52,890 bases of DNA from an uncultured Ruminococcus sp. (GTDB taxonomy: Bacteria > Bacillota > Clostridia > Oscillospirales > Acutalibacteraceae), in contig CACXIV010000007.1 of NCBI GenBank assembly GCA_902767845.1, positions 1 to 52,890 of the forward strand. Direction: 5' to 3'. The translations under genes and the position numbers were made by a program. Numbering within the stretch: position 1 is the stretch's first letter; each line of letters begins with the position of its first letter. The notes below the pieces were generated by a model that saw nothing but the letters and a program-made list of their open reading frames with translations, was not told the DNA's origin and made no database searches. Below are positions 25,196 through 34,182 of this stretch, piece by piece.

Positions 25196-25996
25196 ATGAG
25201 AAAAATAAGAAGAGCCATGCGGATCCACCGCATATTTATTGCACAGGAGCTAAAGCGCATGATGGAGTACAAGGGTGATTTCATCGTCGGCGTGATCGGA
25301 TTCTTGCTGGTGCAGTGCTCAAACCTGCTGTTTTTGTGGCTGATATTCGCCAATATCCCGAGCCTGATGGGCTGGAGCCTTGATCAGATAGTGTTCATCT
25401 ACGGCTTTTCGCTCATCCCGAAGGGGATCGACCACCTGTTTTTCGACAATCTTTGGAATATCGGCTATTTTATCGTGCGCAAGGGCGATTTTGACAAGTA
25501 CCTAACGCGTCCGGTCAACACGCTGTTCCACGTGCTTGTCGAAAAAATACAGATCGACGCGCTCGGCGAGCTGATCGTCGGTATCGCGCTTGTATGCGTG
25601 ACCCTGCCCCGGCTCGGCGTTGAGTGGAGCGTTTTAAAGGTATTGCTTGCGGTTTTGGTAATACCGTTCGCCACGCTGATCTACACGGGCATAAAGACCG
25701 TCACGGCTTCCGTCGCGTTTTGGACAAAGCGGAGCGGAAGCGTTATATATATGTTTTACATGGTAAACGACTTCGCGAAGTACCCTGCCGCGATCTACAA
25801 CGAGGTCGTAAAGAACATAATAACATATATCGTACCGTTCGCGCTGACGGCGTATTATCCCGCGCTGTATATTTTGACGGGAGAAAACCCGCTGTTCAAT
25901 ATCGGCATGACGGTGCTCGCGGCGGCGGTGCTGATGACGCTCGGCGTGATCGTCTGGCACAGGGGGATAAGAGCCTACGAATCCGCGGGCTCGTGA
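25196..25996 (+). CDS. ABC-2 family permease, second subunit
   Basis: A 266-aa membrane protein with about six hydrophobic segments, distantly similar to the preceding permease; VRKGDFDKYLTRPVNTLF corresponds to the elbow segment of the partner. ATG 25196 lies one base after the previous stop, with AGGGGGG as ribosome binding site. The three genes form a heteromeric exporter (ATPase plus two permeases). The cargo is unknown. Confidence 0.85.
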   Translation: MRKIRRAMRIHRIFIAQELKRMMEYKGDFIVGVIGFLLVQCSNLLFLWLIFANIPSLMGWSLDQIVFIYGFSLIPKGIDHLFFDNLWNIGYFIVRKGDFDKYLTRPVNTLFHVLVEKIQIDALGELIVGIALVCVTLPRLGVEWSVLKVLLAVLVIPFATLIYTGIKTVTASVAFWTKRSGSVIYMFYMVNDFAKYPAAIYNEVVKNIITYIVPFALTAYYPALYILTGENPLFNIGMTVLAAAVLMTLGVIVWHRGIRAYESAGS

Positions 25997-26012
25997 ATAT
26001 ATAAAATGATTT

Positions 26013-26050
26013 CGGCCGAAGATCCGATGTGGTCTTCGGCCGTTTATTCT
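26013..26050 (+). terminator. terminator of the ABC exporter operon
   Basis: A 10-bp stem, CGGCCGAAGA (26013-26022) with TCTTCGGCCG (26033-26042), followed by TTTATTCTATTT. Confidence 0.8.
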
Positions 26051-26272
26051 ATTTAAAAAGCATATGTGTTAAAAATTGTTTGGGAAACTATACACATTAA
26101 CCAAAAACGACTATTAATCTTTGTATCAAAGGCTTTTGTGATAATTCTCATTTAGAAATATAATTATGTGTTAGTTTGATAAAATATAATTATCATACTG
26201 GGCAAATTGTATGAAATATTTTGCCGGCTTCCCCGATTTGCGAGGCCGGTAAGGATATAGGAGTGATGAAAA

Positions 26273-29200
26273 GTGAAATTCAAAAAGACGCTTTCGTTAG
26301 TTCTTTCGGCTTTGATGGTCATGAGTTCCGCCGTTGTCGCCGCTTCCGCGGCAACCGACGACTCGGAAGGCGTAGGTTCATACAGCAACCAGTCCTTCCT
26401 TGAAACTCAGGCAAACAACGCCTATAACGAAGCAAACCTCGGAGCTACCTATTCCGCGGCGTCGACCACCTTCAAAACATGGTCGCCTAACGCCACGGCT
26501 GTAAAGGTAAAGCTCTACAAGACCGGTTCGGACAACGAGTCCGGCGCCGGCGTTATCGGTGAGTACGCGATGACTAAAAATTCCTCAACAGGCGTTTGGT
26601 CATACACGCTCAGCGGTGATCACAAGAATCAGTACTACACCTATCTTGTTACCATAAACGGTGCAACAAACGAAACACAGGACGTTTACTCAAAGGCAAC
26701 CGGCGTTAACGGAAAACACTCAATGGTAGTTGACCTTGATTCGACCGACCCCGACGGCTGGAGCAACGACAGTCACGTTCTCCTCAACAGTGCCCAGGAA
26801 GCCGTTGTTTGGGAAGTCCACGTCCGCGACTTCTCGATTTCGTCCAATTCTGGCGTAAGCGAGGACAACAAGGGCAGATATCTCGCCTTCGCAGAGGGCG
26901 GCACAAAGCTCAACGGCGACGCTAACGGCGTTTCGACCTGCGTTGACTACCTTGTTGAGCAGGGTATCAACTGCGTACAGCTCCAGCCCGTTTACGACTT
27001 TGAGTCGGTAGACGAGGATCAGGGCGCTTCTTCCTCAAACCGTAACTGGGGCTATGATCCTCAGAACTACAACGTTCCCGAGGGTTCGTATTCATCCAAC
27101 CCCTACGACGGCAACGTAAGGATCAAAGAGTTCAAGCAGATGATCCAGGCGCTTCACGACAGAGGAATCTCGGTTGTAATGGACGTTGTTTACAACCACA
27201 CTTACTCCACCGCCTCCTGCTTCAACAAAACCGTTCCCGGCTACTACTACAGAATGAAGTCCTCGAGCCAGTATTCAAACGGCTCAGGCTGCGGAAACGA
27301 GACCGCTTCCGACAAAAAGATGTTCAGGAAGTATATGATCGAGTCCTGCCGCTACTGGGTAGACGAGTATCATATCGACGGCTTCCGTTTCGACCTCATG
27401 GGTCTCCATGACATCACAACAATGAACGCTATCCGGTCAAACCTTGACCAGGTAAGCTCAAAGATCCTCATGTACGGCGAGCCTTGGGCTGCAGAGTGGA
27501 ATTCCGACTACACAGAGTGCGGTCTTTGCCCCAACTCCGCTATCGCGAACAGGATCACATCGCTCAACAGCAGGATCGGTATGTTCAACGACAAGTACCG
27601 CGACGCTATCAAGGGCGACACCGACGGCTCCGGCAAGGGCTTTGTTCAGGGCAACACATCCACAAACGTTTCTGCGGTAGTAAACGGCGTAAAGGGTAAG
27701 AACTACTCCGCTCAGACGCCCGCGCAGACCATAGCCTACGCGGACGCTCACGATAACCTTATCCTCTGGGATAAGATCCTTAAGAGTAACGGCTCCTCGA
27801 GCTACACCGTTACAAGCGAAAGCTCGACCGAAAAATACCGTACTCAGGTAAGAGAGGTAATGGCGCTGCTGCTGACCTCTCAGGGTATTCCGTTCATGAC
27901 AGCGGGCTCGGAGTTTGGCCGTACCAAGAAGGGCAACAAGAACAGCTACAACGCCTCCGACGCCGTAAACCAGATCGACTGGAGCCGCGTAAGCTCGTTC
28001 TCGAACCTCGCGCAGTACTATAAGGGACTCCTCCAGATCCGTAAGAACTACGCTCCTCTCAAGGGCTCGGGCTTCTCAACGCCCACATTCCCGTCATCCT
28101 CGGGCAACGTTGTTGCTTACACCTATTCCAACAACACCTCGGGACAGTGGGGCAAGATGTGCGTGCTCGTAAACGGCGGCACCTCGTCTTACACTATCTC
28201 CAACCTCGGCGCGAGCAGCTGGGTCATCGTAGCCAAGGATAAGCAGGCCGGTCTTACAAGCCTCGGCACAGTTAATTCGAACAGCTACTCGATCCCCGCT
28301 AAGTCGGCGGCCATCCTGGTTGAGTCTTCGACCTTCAACAACCTCAAGTACACCGAGTCGTTCGGAACCCTCACGATCAACCATGTTGACGACAAGGGCA
28401 CCGTGCTCAAGACAAGCACAGCCAAGTACAGAGCCGGCAACAAGTATCACACGCTTCCCGACTCGACACTTCTGTTTGACTACAACCTCACAGGTGCAGA
28501 GGGCAACACCTCGGGCACAATCACTGCTAACACAAATACGACCGTTACATATAAGTACAGCAACGCGGGCATCATCTCGGGCTATCTCAATGTAAGCTAT
28601 GTCGATCAGAGCGGCAATGCTCTCAAGGATCCCTCCAAGAAGAAGCTCAGAGCAGGCGATACCTATGATGTCGCGATCCCCACACTCCAGGGTTATGAGC
28701 TCGATACCGACCAGTTCCCCGCAAAGATCAAGGGAACCTTCACGGGCGACGATATCAACATCAGGTTCGTATTCAAGAAATTCGGCACGACCACAAAGGT
28801 GCACTACTATAATTCAAACAGCAACTGGTCAGACGTAAGACTTTATGCTTACTGCGACGACGGCACCGCCCCCAACGGCGAGTGGTCGGCTGCTCCCAAG
28901 ATGACCTCTGAGGGCAGCAACTGGTACGTAGGTACCGTTAACGCTCCCGCAGCATATGTAATGTTCCACCCGACAACAGCTCCCGCGAGCGGCGCTACTC
29001 AGGAGCCCGGACAGGGCGAGCCCGGATACTTTGCCGCAGGCGAGGTTTGGGTGCAGAACAAGGCGGTCACCTATAACAGCAAAATGATCGTAAGCCACAT
29101 CGACCTCGCTACAGGTCAGAAGATCGCTGCCGATCAGACTACATCAAAGACAAAGGTAACAAGCTCAACATCATACACGACCTCTCCGATCTCCGGCAGA

Positions 29201-30028
29201 ACAGACGCTATCGCGCCCATCAACGCGAGCGGAAATTATCAGCCCGGAACCTTCAACGTCGTATATCTCTACGGCGAGATCGGCGACGAGCCCGATACAA
29301 AGCCCACGGATCCTACCGATCCCACTGATCCTACTGATCCCACAGATCCCACCGATCCCACGGAGCCCGATACAAAGCCCACCGATCCCACAGTACCCGA
29401 TCCCGGAAAGAGGATCCTTGTCGGCGACGTAAACTTTGACGGCATCATCACAGTTGCCGACGCCACGGTGGTTCAGAAGGCTGCCGCCGAGATGGTCGAA
29501 CTCAACAACTACGAGAAGGTCGCGGCCGATTGCAACGGCGACGGTATCGTTACCGTAGCGGACGCTACTCTGATCCAGAAGTACGCGGCTGAGTTTGATG
29601 AGGATCTCAAGCTCACAGGCACATATGTCGGTTCGGATAATCCCGATCCTACCGATCCCAAGCCCACCGATCCCACTGATCCCACCGATCCCACCGATCC
29701 CGAGCCCACCGATCCCGTACCCTCGGATGTAAGCTTCCTGCTCACAGACAACTTCAATTGGGGCAAGGCTTATGTTTACGCTTGGGACGCTGACGGCAAC
29801 GCCATCTGCGGCGAGTGGCCGGGCGCAGCTCAGGCGGAGACTCAGATAAACGATTACGGCGAGACTCAGTTCCTCTGCCACGTTCCCAAAGGCGCGGTAG
29901 GCGTTATCCTCAATAACGGCTCAGGCGCTCAGACAGAGGATATCACGGACTTCGGTACCTACACAGGCTACTGGATGGACGGTACAAAGAACAGCCTCGG
30001 TCACTACAAGGTAACAGGCTGGAACTGA
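26273..30028 (+). CDS. secreted GH13 pullulanase/amylase with dockerin and starch-binding modules
   Basis: A 1251-aa secreted enzyme cleaving alpha-glucans. Signal peptide at about 1-28; CBM48-like domain about 45-140; GH13 catalytic domain about 165-640 with region I DVVYNH at 304-309, nucleophile D374 in GFRFDLMG, acid/base E403 in YGEPW and D494 in ADAHDN. The order and motifs fit type I pullulanase or a related debranching amylase. Then come two MucBP-like domains (about 690-840), a CBM26-like domain (845-920), another MucBP-like part, an Asp-Pro-Thr linker, a type I dockerin (about 1049-1115) and a final CBM26-like domain after a second linker. The dockerin is internal, not terminal. GTG 26273 has AGGAG nine bases upstream; an ATG at 26266 is out of frame. 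It should plug into a cell-surface amylosome through cohesins. Confidence 0.93.
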   Translation: MKFKKTLSLVLSALMVMSSAVVAASAATDDSEGVGSYSNQSFLETQANNAYNEANLGATYSAASTTFKTWSPNATAVKVKLYKTGSDNESGAGVIGEYAMTKNSSTGVWSYTLSGDHKNQYYTYLVTINGATNETQDVYSKATGVNGKHSMVVDLDSTDPDGWSNDSHVLLNSAQEAVVWEVHVRDFSISSNSGVSEDNKGRYLAFAEGGTKLNGDANGVSTCVDYLVEQGINCVQLQPVYDFESVDEDQGASSSNRNWGYDPQNYNVPEGSYSSNPYDGNVRIKEFKQMIQALHDRGISVVMDVVYNHTYSTASCFNKTVPGYYYRMKSSSQYSNGSGCGNETASDKKMFRKYMIESCRYWVDEYHIDGFRFDLMGLHDITTMNAIRSNLDQVSSKILMYGEPWAAEWNSDYTECGLCPNSAIANRITSLNSRIGMFNDKYRDAIKGDTDGSGKGFVQGNTSTNVSAVVNGVKGKNYSAQTPAQTIAYADAHDNLILWDKILKSNGSSSYTVTSESSTEKYRTQVREVMALLLTSQGIPFMTAGSEFGRTKKGNKNSYNASDAVNQIDWSRVSSFSNLAQYYKGLLQIRKNYAPLKGSGFSTPTFPSSSGNVVAYTYSNNTSGQWGKMCVLVNGGTSSYTISNLGASSWVIVAKDKQAGLTSLGTVNSNSYSIPAKSAAILVESSTFNNLKYTESFGTLTINHVDDKGTVLKTSTAKYRAGNKYHTLPDSTLLFDYNLTGAEGNTSGTITANTNTTVTYKYSNAGIISGYLNVSYVDQSGNALKDPSKKKLRAGDTYDVAIPTLQGYELDTDQFPAKIKGTFTGDDINIRFVFKKFGTTTKVHYYNSNSNWSDVRLYAYCDDGTAPNGEWSAAPKMTSEGSNWYVGTVNAPAAYVMFHPTTAPASGATQEPGQGEPGYFAAGEVWVQNKAVTYNSKMIVSHIDLATGQKIAADQTTSKTKVTSSTSYTTSPISGRTDAIAPINASGNYQPGTFNVVYLYGEIGDEPDTKPTDPTDPTDPTDPTDPTDPTEPDTKPTDPTVPDPGKRILVGDVNFDGIITVADATVVQKAAAEMVELNNYEKVAADCNGDGIVTVADATLIQKYAAEFDEDLKLTGTYVGSDNPDPTDPKPTDPTDPTDPTDPEPTDPVPSDVSFLLTDNFNWGKAYVYAWDADGNAICGEWPGAAQAETQINDYGETQFLCHVPKGAVGVILNNGSGAQTEDITDFGTYTGYWMDGTKNSLGHYKVTGWN

Positions 30029-30079
30029 TATAATTCCGTAACAAACGAGTGACATAAAATCGAATGACTAAATGATCAA

Positions 30080-30116
30080 GAGCCGTCGGCGAAAATGCCG
30101 GCGGCTCATATTTTTA
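30080..30116 (+). terminator. terminator of the amylase gene
   Basis: An 11-bp stem with one T:G wobble, GAGCCGTCGGC (30080-30090) with GCCGGCGGCTC (30097-30107), followed by ATATTTTTA. It separates amylase transcription from the phage-like operon. Confidence 0.85.
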
Positions 30117-30180
30117 CACTTTAATAATGAAATATTGCTACATAATAATTTCTTTAAGCTATTCGGAAAAAAGTTTTTTA

Positions 30181-30206
30181 AAAATTGCATAAAAGTATGC
30201 AATTTT
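30181..30206. promoter_or_regulatory. perfect 10-bp inverted repeat ahead of the phage-like operon
   Basis: AAAATTGCAT (30181-30190), six-base spacer, ATGCAATTTT (30197-30206). It could be an operator for a dimeric repressor or an RNA hairpin. No repressor gene lies nearby. Confidence 0.5.
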
Positions 30207-30227
30207 CAGCGTTTTGGGAGTGTAAGT

Positions 30228-30312
30228 GAAGGGACTTGCTTTTGTAATTAAAGTCCTTCAAAAGCACGCGAGCAGGGATCTTGACCGTGCGCCCGGATTC
30301 GCCCGTCCCTTC
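30228..30312 (+). promoter_or_regulatory. competing hairpins ahead of the small terminase gene
   Basis: GAAGGGACTT (30228-30237) can pair with AAGTCCTTC (30251-30259, one bulge) or its first eight bases with GTCCCTTC (30305-30312, perfect). The second choice ends seven bases before the GGAGGTGAG ribosome binding site, so the two folds are mutually exclusive and could control its exposure. Confidence 0.35.
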
Positions 30313-30802
30313 AAAACCGGAGGTGAGATTTATCGGAAACAAGTTAAAGAACAGGGAAAGGGATTTTTGTATCTGCTTTGCGGAAACAGGCGACGCCGAT
30401 CTGTCGGCGAGGCTCGCCGGCTACAAGATCAACTCAAGGCTGAGGGGCGCGAGGCTTTTATCGAGGGACGATATCCAAAACGAGATTTTAAGGCTTTGCA
30501 AAACGCGTGAAAAGCTGGCGCGCTCACTGGCGACGTCAGGCTACTGGCGCCTGGCGTTCGGCGATACTTCCGACGCCGCGTCGCTGCTGTATAACGGCGA
30601 GCTGTCCGCCGCCGAGCTGAAAAGCATGGATCTCTTTATGATCTCCGAGATAAAAAAACCAAAGGACGGTTCGATCGAGATCAAGTTCTTCGACCGGCTC
30701 AAGGCGCTTGAAAAGCTTGAGAGCCTCGGCGGAGAAAGCGGCGTAAAAAACCTGTTTGACGCGATCGGCAGGGCAGACGGCGGAGGTGGAGGCGGTGATT
30801 AA
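30281..30802 (+). CDS. phage terminase small subunit (TerS / XtmA-like)
   Basis: A DNA-recognition subunit of the packaging motor. The core reads RDFCICFAETGDADLSARLAGYKINSR cut into the usual HTH opening, followed by helices with IQNEILRLC and a C-terminal FDRLKALEKLESL segment, as in the Terminase_2/XtmA family. The start is uncertain. TTG 30281 is the only canonical candidate and has a weak site upstream. The best ribosome binding site, GGAGGTGAG at 30319-30327, points at ATC 30332, which is also where family alignments would start (156 aa). It overlaps the large subunit start by 8 bp. Confidence 0.7.
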   Translation: MTVRPDSPVPSKPEVRFIGNKLKNRERDFCICFAETGDADLSARLAGYKINSRLRGARLLSRDDIQNEILRLCKTREKLARSLATSGYWRLAFGDTSDAASLLYNGELSAAELKSMDLFMISEIKKPKDGSIEIKFFDRLKALEKLESLGGESGVKNLFDAIGRADGGGGGGD

Positions 30803-32039
30803 GCCGTTCTCAAAAAAGCAAATGACCGTGCTTAGCTGGTGGCACAAAAACTCCCCTCATTACCGCCGCGACGCGATAATCTGCGACGGCGCGGTCAGGA
30901 GCGGAAAGACCTTCTGCATGTCGCTCTCCTTTGTTATCTGGAGCTTTTACGAGGGCGGCGGCTCTGATTTTGCCTTGTGCGGAAAGACAATAAGCTCGCT
31001 TCGGAGAAACATGGTAACTCCGATCATCCCCCTGCTTGACTCACTTGGCTTTCTTTGCGAGGAAAAGCTCAGCCGCAATATCCTGACCGTGACCTACGGC
31101 GGCGTTAAAAACCGTTTTTACCTGTTCGGCGGAAAGGATGAATCCTCCGCGTCGCTGATCCAGGGAATGACGCTTTCGGGAGTGCTGTTCGACGAGGTCG
31201 CGCTGATGCCGCGCTCGTTTGTGGAGCAGGCTCTGGCGAGATGCTCGGTCAACGGCTCCCGGTTCTGGTTCAACTGCAACCCCGAGTACCCCGAGCACTG
31301 GTTCTACCTTGAATGGATAAAAAAGGCAAAGAGCAAGAACGCTTTGCACCTGCACTTCACAATGGACGACAACCCCGCCCTGAGCGAGCGCGTAAAGCGA
31401 AGATACGAAAACCTCTACACCGGGGTGTTTTACGAGCGCTTTGTGCTGGGCAGGTGGGTGGCTGTGTTCGGAGCCGTCTATCCGTTCATGAGCGACGAAA
31501 AAATGTACTGCCAAAGACCCGCGGGAGAATTTGATCAGTACGCTGTGTCGTGCGACTACGGTACCGTCAACCCCACTTCAATGGGACTGTGGGGGAGACA
31601 GTGCAAAACGTGGTACCGGCTCGACGAGTATTATTTTGACTCCCGCGCGGAGGGGTACCAAAAAACCGACGAGGAGCATTACGACTCGCTGTGCCGCCTG
31701 ACCCGGGGCTTGAATATCTCCGCGGTGGCGGTCGATCCGTCCGCGGCAAGCTTTATCGAGGTCATAAAACGGCACGGGCGGTTCAATGTAAAACCCGCGC
31801 AAAACAACGTCGTAAACGGGATACGGCGCGTCACTCAGGCGCTGAAGGACGGCACCGTAAAAATATGTGACGCGTGCGCGGCGGCAAGGCGTGAATTTTC
31901 GCTGTACAAGTGGGACAGCTCAAAGCGCGACGACGTCCCCGTCAAACAGAACGACCACGCCATGGACGATATCCGGTATTTTGTTACGACAATCATTGAC
32001 GGCGGCTCGGGCGCGTTTGTGTTCGCCGCCGAAAGATAG
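30795..32039 (+). CDS. phage terminase large subunit (TerL / XtmB-like)
   Basis: A 414-aa packaging ATPase-nuclease. Walker A reads DGAVRSGKTF near residue 31 and Walker B LSGVLFDEVALM. The nuclease half keeps the acidic residues expected: SCDYGTVNP, VAVDPSA and HAMDDIRY. Both activities therefore look intact. GTG 30795 has GGAGGTGGAGG upstream and overlaps the small subunit gene. In PBSX-type elements this enzyme packages host DNA by headful. Confidence 0.9.
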   Translation: MIKPFSKKQMTVLSWWHKNSPHYRRDAIICDGAVRSGKTFCMSLSFVIWSFYEGGGSDFALCGKTISSLRRNMVTPIIPLLDSLGFLCEEKLSRNILTVTYGGVKNRFYLFGGKDESSASLIQGMTLSGVLFDEVALMPRSFVEQALARCSVNGSRFWFNCNPEYPEHWFYLEWIKKAKSKNALHLHFTMDDNPALSERVKRRYENLYTGVFYERFVLGRWVAVFGAVYPFMSDEKMYCQRPAGEFDQYAVSCDYGTVNPTSMGLWGRQCKTWYRLDEYYFDSRAEGYQKTDEEHYDSLCRLTRGLNISAVAVDPSAASFIEVIKRHGRFNVKPAQNNVVNGIRRVTQALKDGTVKICDACAAARREFSLYKWDSSKRDDVPVKQNDHAMDDIRYFVTTIIDGGSGAFVFAAER

Positions 32040-32049
32040 GAGGAAACCT

Positions 32050-33195
32050 GTGTTTGGAAGAAAAAAGCATAGCGGCGATCCGCCGAAGGCTCAGACCGTT
32101 CCCAAAAAAGCCGTCGCCGACGGCTTCCCGAAATATTGGAACGCTCCGTCGCTGACAAAGGCGGAGCGCGAGCTTTACTCGGCGCTCAGGGAAGCGGTGC
32201 CCTTGATCGACGCGGCTCTCGGCAAGATCGTCAGGCTTACGGGCGGCTTCAGGGTCGTCACCGGGGACGGCTCGGCTCAAAATACAGCCGACGTCTTTGT
32301 AAAGACCGTCGCGGTCAACAGCTCCGGCATGGGGCTGAAAAGCTTTGCCGCGGCGTATCTCGACAGCCTGCTGACCTACGGCGAGGCGATAGGCGAGATG
32401 ATCCCCTCGCCCGACGGCAGAGGGATCGCCTCTCTCTACAACGCCTCGCTCGACGACGCCGGACTCGCGTTTGACAAAAGTCCGCTCGAGCCCGTTGTGT
32501 TCCGAAGGGAATCCGGCGCCTGCGTGCCGGTAAAGTATCCGCAGCTCGTTGTAGCCGGACTGCTCGGTCAAAAGCCGGGAAAGCCCCGCGGGACTTCGGT
32601 GCTGGCAGGTCTGCCGTTCGTCAGCTCGGTGCTGCTCAAGATCCTCGGATCCCTGAAAACCAACTGGGAGCGGATCGGCGACGTGCGCTTTGCCGTCACC
32701 TACAATCCCGGCGATAACGGGGTGTTCACCGAGGAAAGCGCGCGGCAGATCGCCGACGAGTGGAAAAAGGCGATGCGAAGCGACACGGTCTGCGACTTTG
32801 TGTCGCTCGGCGACGTGAGCATAAAGGCGATCGGAGCGGACAATCAGCTTCCCGACTGCGAGGTGCCCGTCAGGGTGATTTTGGAGCAGATCGTCGCAAA
32901 GCTCGGCATACCGCCGTTCCTGCTTGGACTGTCGTGGTCAAGCACCGAGCGGATGAGCGCTCAGCAGGCTGACATTCTCACCAGCGAGCTCGAGTATTAC
33001 CGCGCGGCGGTCGAGCCCGCGATCAGAAAGATAGTCGGCATGCACCTGCGTTTGTCGGGCTACAACTGCGGCTTTGATATAGTCTGGGACAACATCAATC
33101 TCCAGGACGAGGTCGAGCTTTCCAGAGCAAGGCTCAACAACGCCAACGCTATGCAGATAGAAAGTCAATTGGGTTTGGAGGAATCAGATGAATAA
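32050..33195 (+). CDS. phage portal protein (XkdE-like)
   Basis: A 381-aa head portal. GTG 32050 lies six bases after AGGAGG. Conserved stretches include KLGIPPFLLGLSWSSTERMSAQQADI, cut here by its own motif order PPFLLG then ERMSAQQ, followed by a helical segment YYRAAVEPAIRKIV. It forms the dodecameric ring through which TerL packages DNA and to which the neck proteins attach. It follows terL by 10 bp and overlaps the protease gene by 8 bp. Confidence 0.85.
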   Translation: MFGRKKHSGDPPKAQTVPKKAVADGFPKYWNAPSLTKAERELYSALREAVPLIDAALGKIVRLTGGFRVVTGDGSAQNTADVFVKTVAVNSSGMGLKSFAAAYLDSLLTYGEAIGEMIPSPDGRGIASLYNASLDDAGLAFDKSPLEPVVFRRESGACVPVKYPQLVVAGLLGQKPGKPRGTSVLAGLPFVSSVLLKILGSLKTNWERIGDVRFAVTYNPGDNGVFTEESARQIADEWKKAMRSDTVCDFVSLGDVSIKAIGADNQLPDCEVPVRVILEQIVAKLGIPPFLLGLSWSSTERMSAQQADILTSELEYYRAAVEPAIRKIVGMHLRLSGYNCGFDIVWDNINLQDEVELSRARLNNANAMQIESQLGLEESDE

Positions 33196-34168
33196 TCGCA
33201 AAACCGTCACCAAGGACGCCCGGATCGGAGGCTTCACAAGCCGTCCCACGGACGAGGAGCTAAAGCTGATCAACGCGTACACGCGCCGCGAGCTCAGCGC
33301 CGAGGAGGTCTACGCCTTCACCGTTGTCCTCTGCGACAACGACGTTGACAGGGATAACGAGAGGTTCACCGTGGAGGCGCTCTTTGAGCTTGAAAAGCTT
33401 TTTGTGGGCAAGACGGGTATTTTTGACCACGATCCGTCCGCCAAAAATCAGACCGCGAGGATCTTCGCCTGCTCGGTAGAGAGCGTCGGCGGCAAAAAAA
33501 CCGTTACCGGCGACGACTACTTTTGCCTGAAGGCGAGGGCGTATATCCCCGTAAGTCCCGATACGGCAGGCGTTATCACCGCTATCGACAGCGGTATCAT
33601 CAAGGAGGTGAGCGTTGGCTGCGCGGTCGGCAAAACCGCGTGCAGCATCTGCGGCGAGGACATAAATTACTGCTCTCACAAAAAGGGAGAGTCCTACGGC
33701 GGCAAGCTTTGCTGCGGAGAACTGCGCGACCCCGTCGACGCTTACGAATGGAGCTTTGTAGCGGTCCCGTCCCAAAGACGGGCGGGCGTGACAAAGTCCG
33801 TAAACAGGAAGGAAGGTAAAATGGAAGATATCTTGAAAAGAATAGAAAAAGCCGGGGGCATTACCCTCGGAGACGCCGAATGCGCCAAGCTCAAGGAGTA
33901 TATCGAGAACCTTAAATCCAGCGCGAAGGACGGCGTTTATTACCGCGACAGCCTGACCTGCGAGGTCCTGCGCCTGTCGGCGGCTGTCCAGCCGGAGATC
34001 TCGAGAGATACAGTGGAGTGTATCACCAAAAACCTTTCGGTGGCGCAGCTCGGAGAGCTCAGGACAGCCTTTGAAAACAAGCTCGGCGAGAGCGTCATGC
34101 CCAAGCCGCAGCTTTTCAGTCAGAAAAACAAAACCAACGCTGACAGCAACAAAGAGTTCAGCATTTGA
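33188..34168 (+). CDS. prohead protease fused to scaffold (XkdF-like)
   Basis: A 326-aa protein. The N-terminal 205 residues resemble the XkdF-like phage serine protease group: VDRDNERFTVEAL, GKTGIFDHDPSAKNQ, IKEVSVGC and YEWSFVAVPSQRRAGV. A Cys cluster (CSICGEDINYC then CC) in the middle may bind zinc. The C-terminal 115 residues are helical and charged, like a scaffold. An internal in-frame ATG at 33821 carries its own strong site AGGAAGGAAGG, so the scaffold is probably also made separately. It processes the capsid shell during assembly. Confidence 0.75.
   Translation: MNNRKTVTKDARIGGFTSRPTDEELKLINAYTRRELSAEEVYAFTVVLCDNDVDRDNERFTVEALFELEKLFVGKTGIFDHDPSAKNQTARIFACSVESVGGKKTVTGDDYFCLKARAYIPVSPDTAGVITAIDSGIIKEVSVGCAVGKTACSICGEDINYCSHKKGESYGGKLCCGELRDPVDAYEWSFVAVPSQRRAGVTKSVNRKEGKMEDILKRIEKAGGITLGDAECAKLKEYIENLKSSAKDGVYYRDSLTCEVLRLSAAVQPEISRDTVECITKNLSVAQLGELRTAFENKLGESVMPKPQLFSQKNKTNADSNKEFSI
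33821..34168 (+). CDS. nested internal-start scaffold protein
   Basis: In frame with the protease gene. ATG 33821 is preceded by AGGAAGGAAGG with a 5-base gap, as good as any site in the operon. The product would be a 115-aa, mostly helical scaffold starting MEDILKRIEK. The arrangement matches lambda C/Nu3, where protease and scaffold share a C-terminus. Confidence 0.5.
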   Translation: MEDILKRIEKAGGITLGDAECAKLKEYIENLKSSAKDGVYYRDSLTCEVLRLSAAVQPEISRDTVECITKNLSVAQLGELRTAFENKLGESVMPKPQLFSQKNKTNADSNKEFSI

Positions 34169-34182
34169 TATGGAGGTATATT

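Noticed and set aside
29290-29720. Short direct repeats resembling a CRISPR array
   Set aside because: They encode the Asp-Pro-Thr linkers of the amylase in frame, with no spacers.
29171-29881. 236-aa Gly/Ile-rich minus-strand ORF
   Set aside because: Produced by reading the DPT-linker repeats of the amylase gene backwards.
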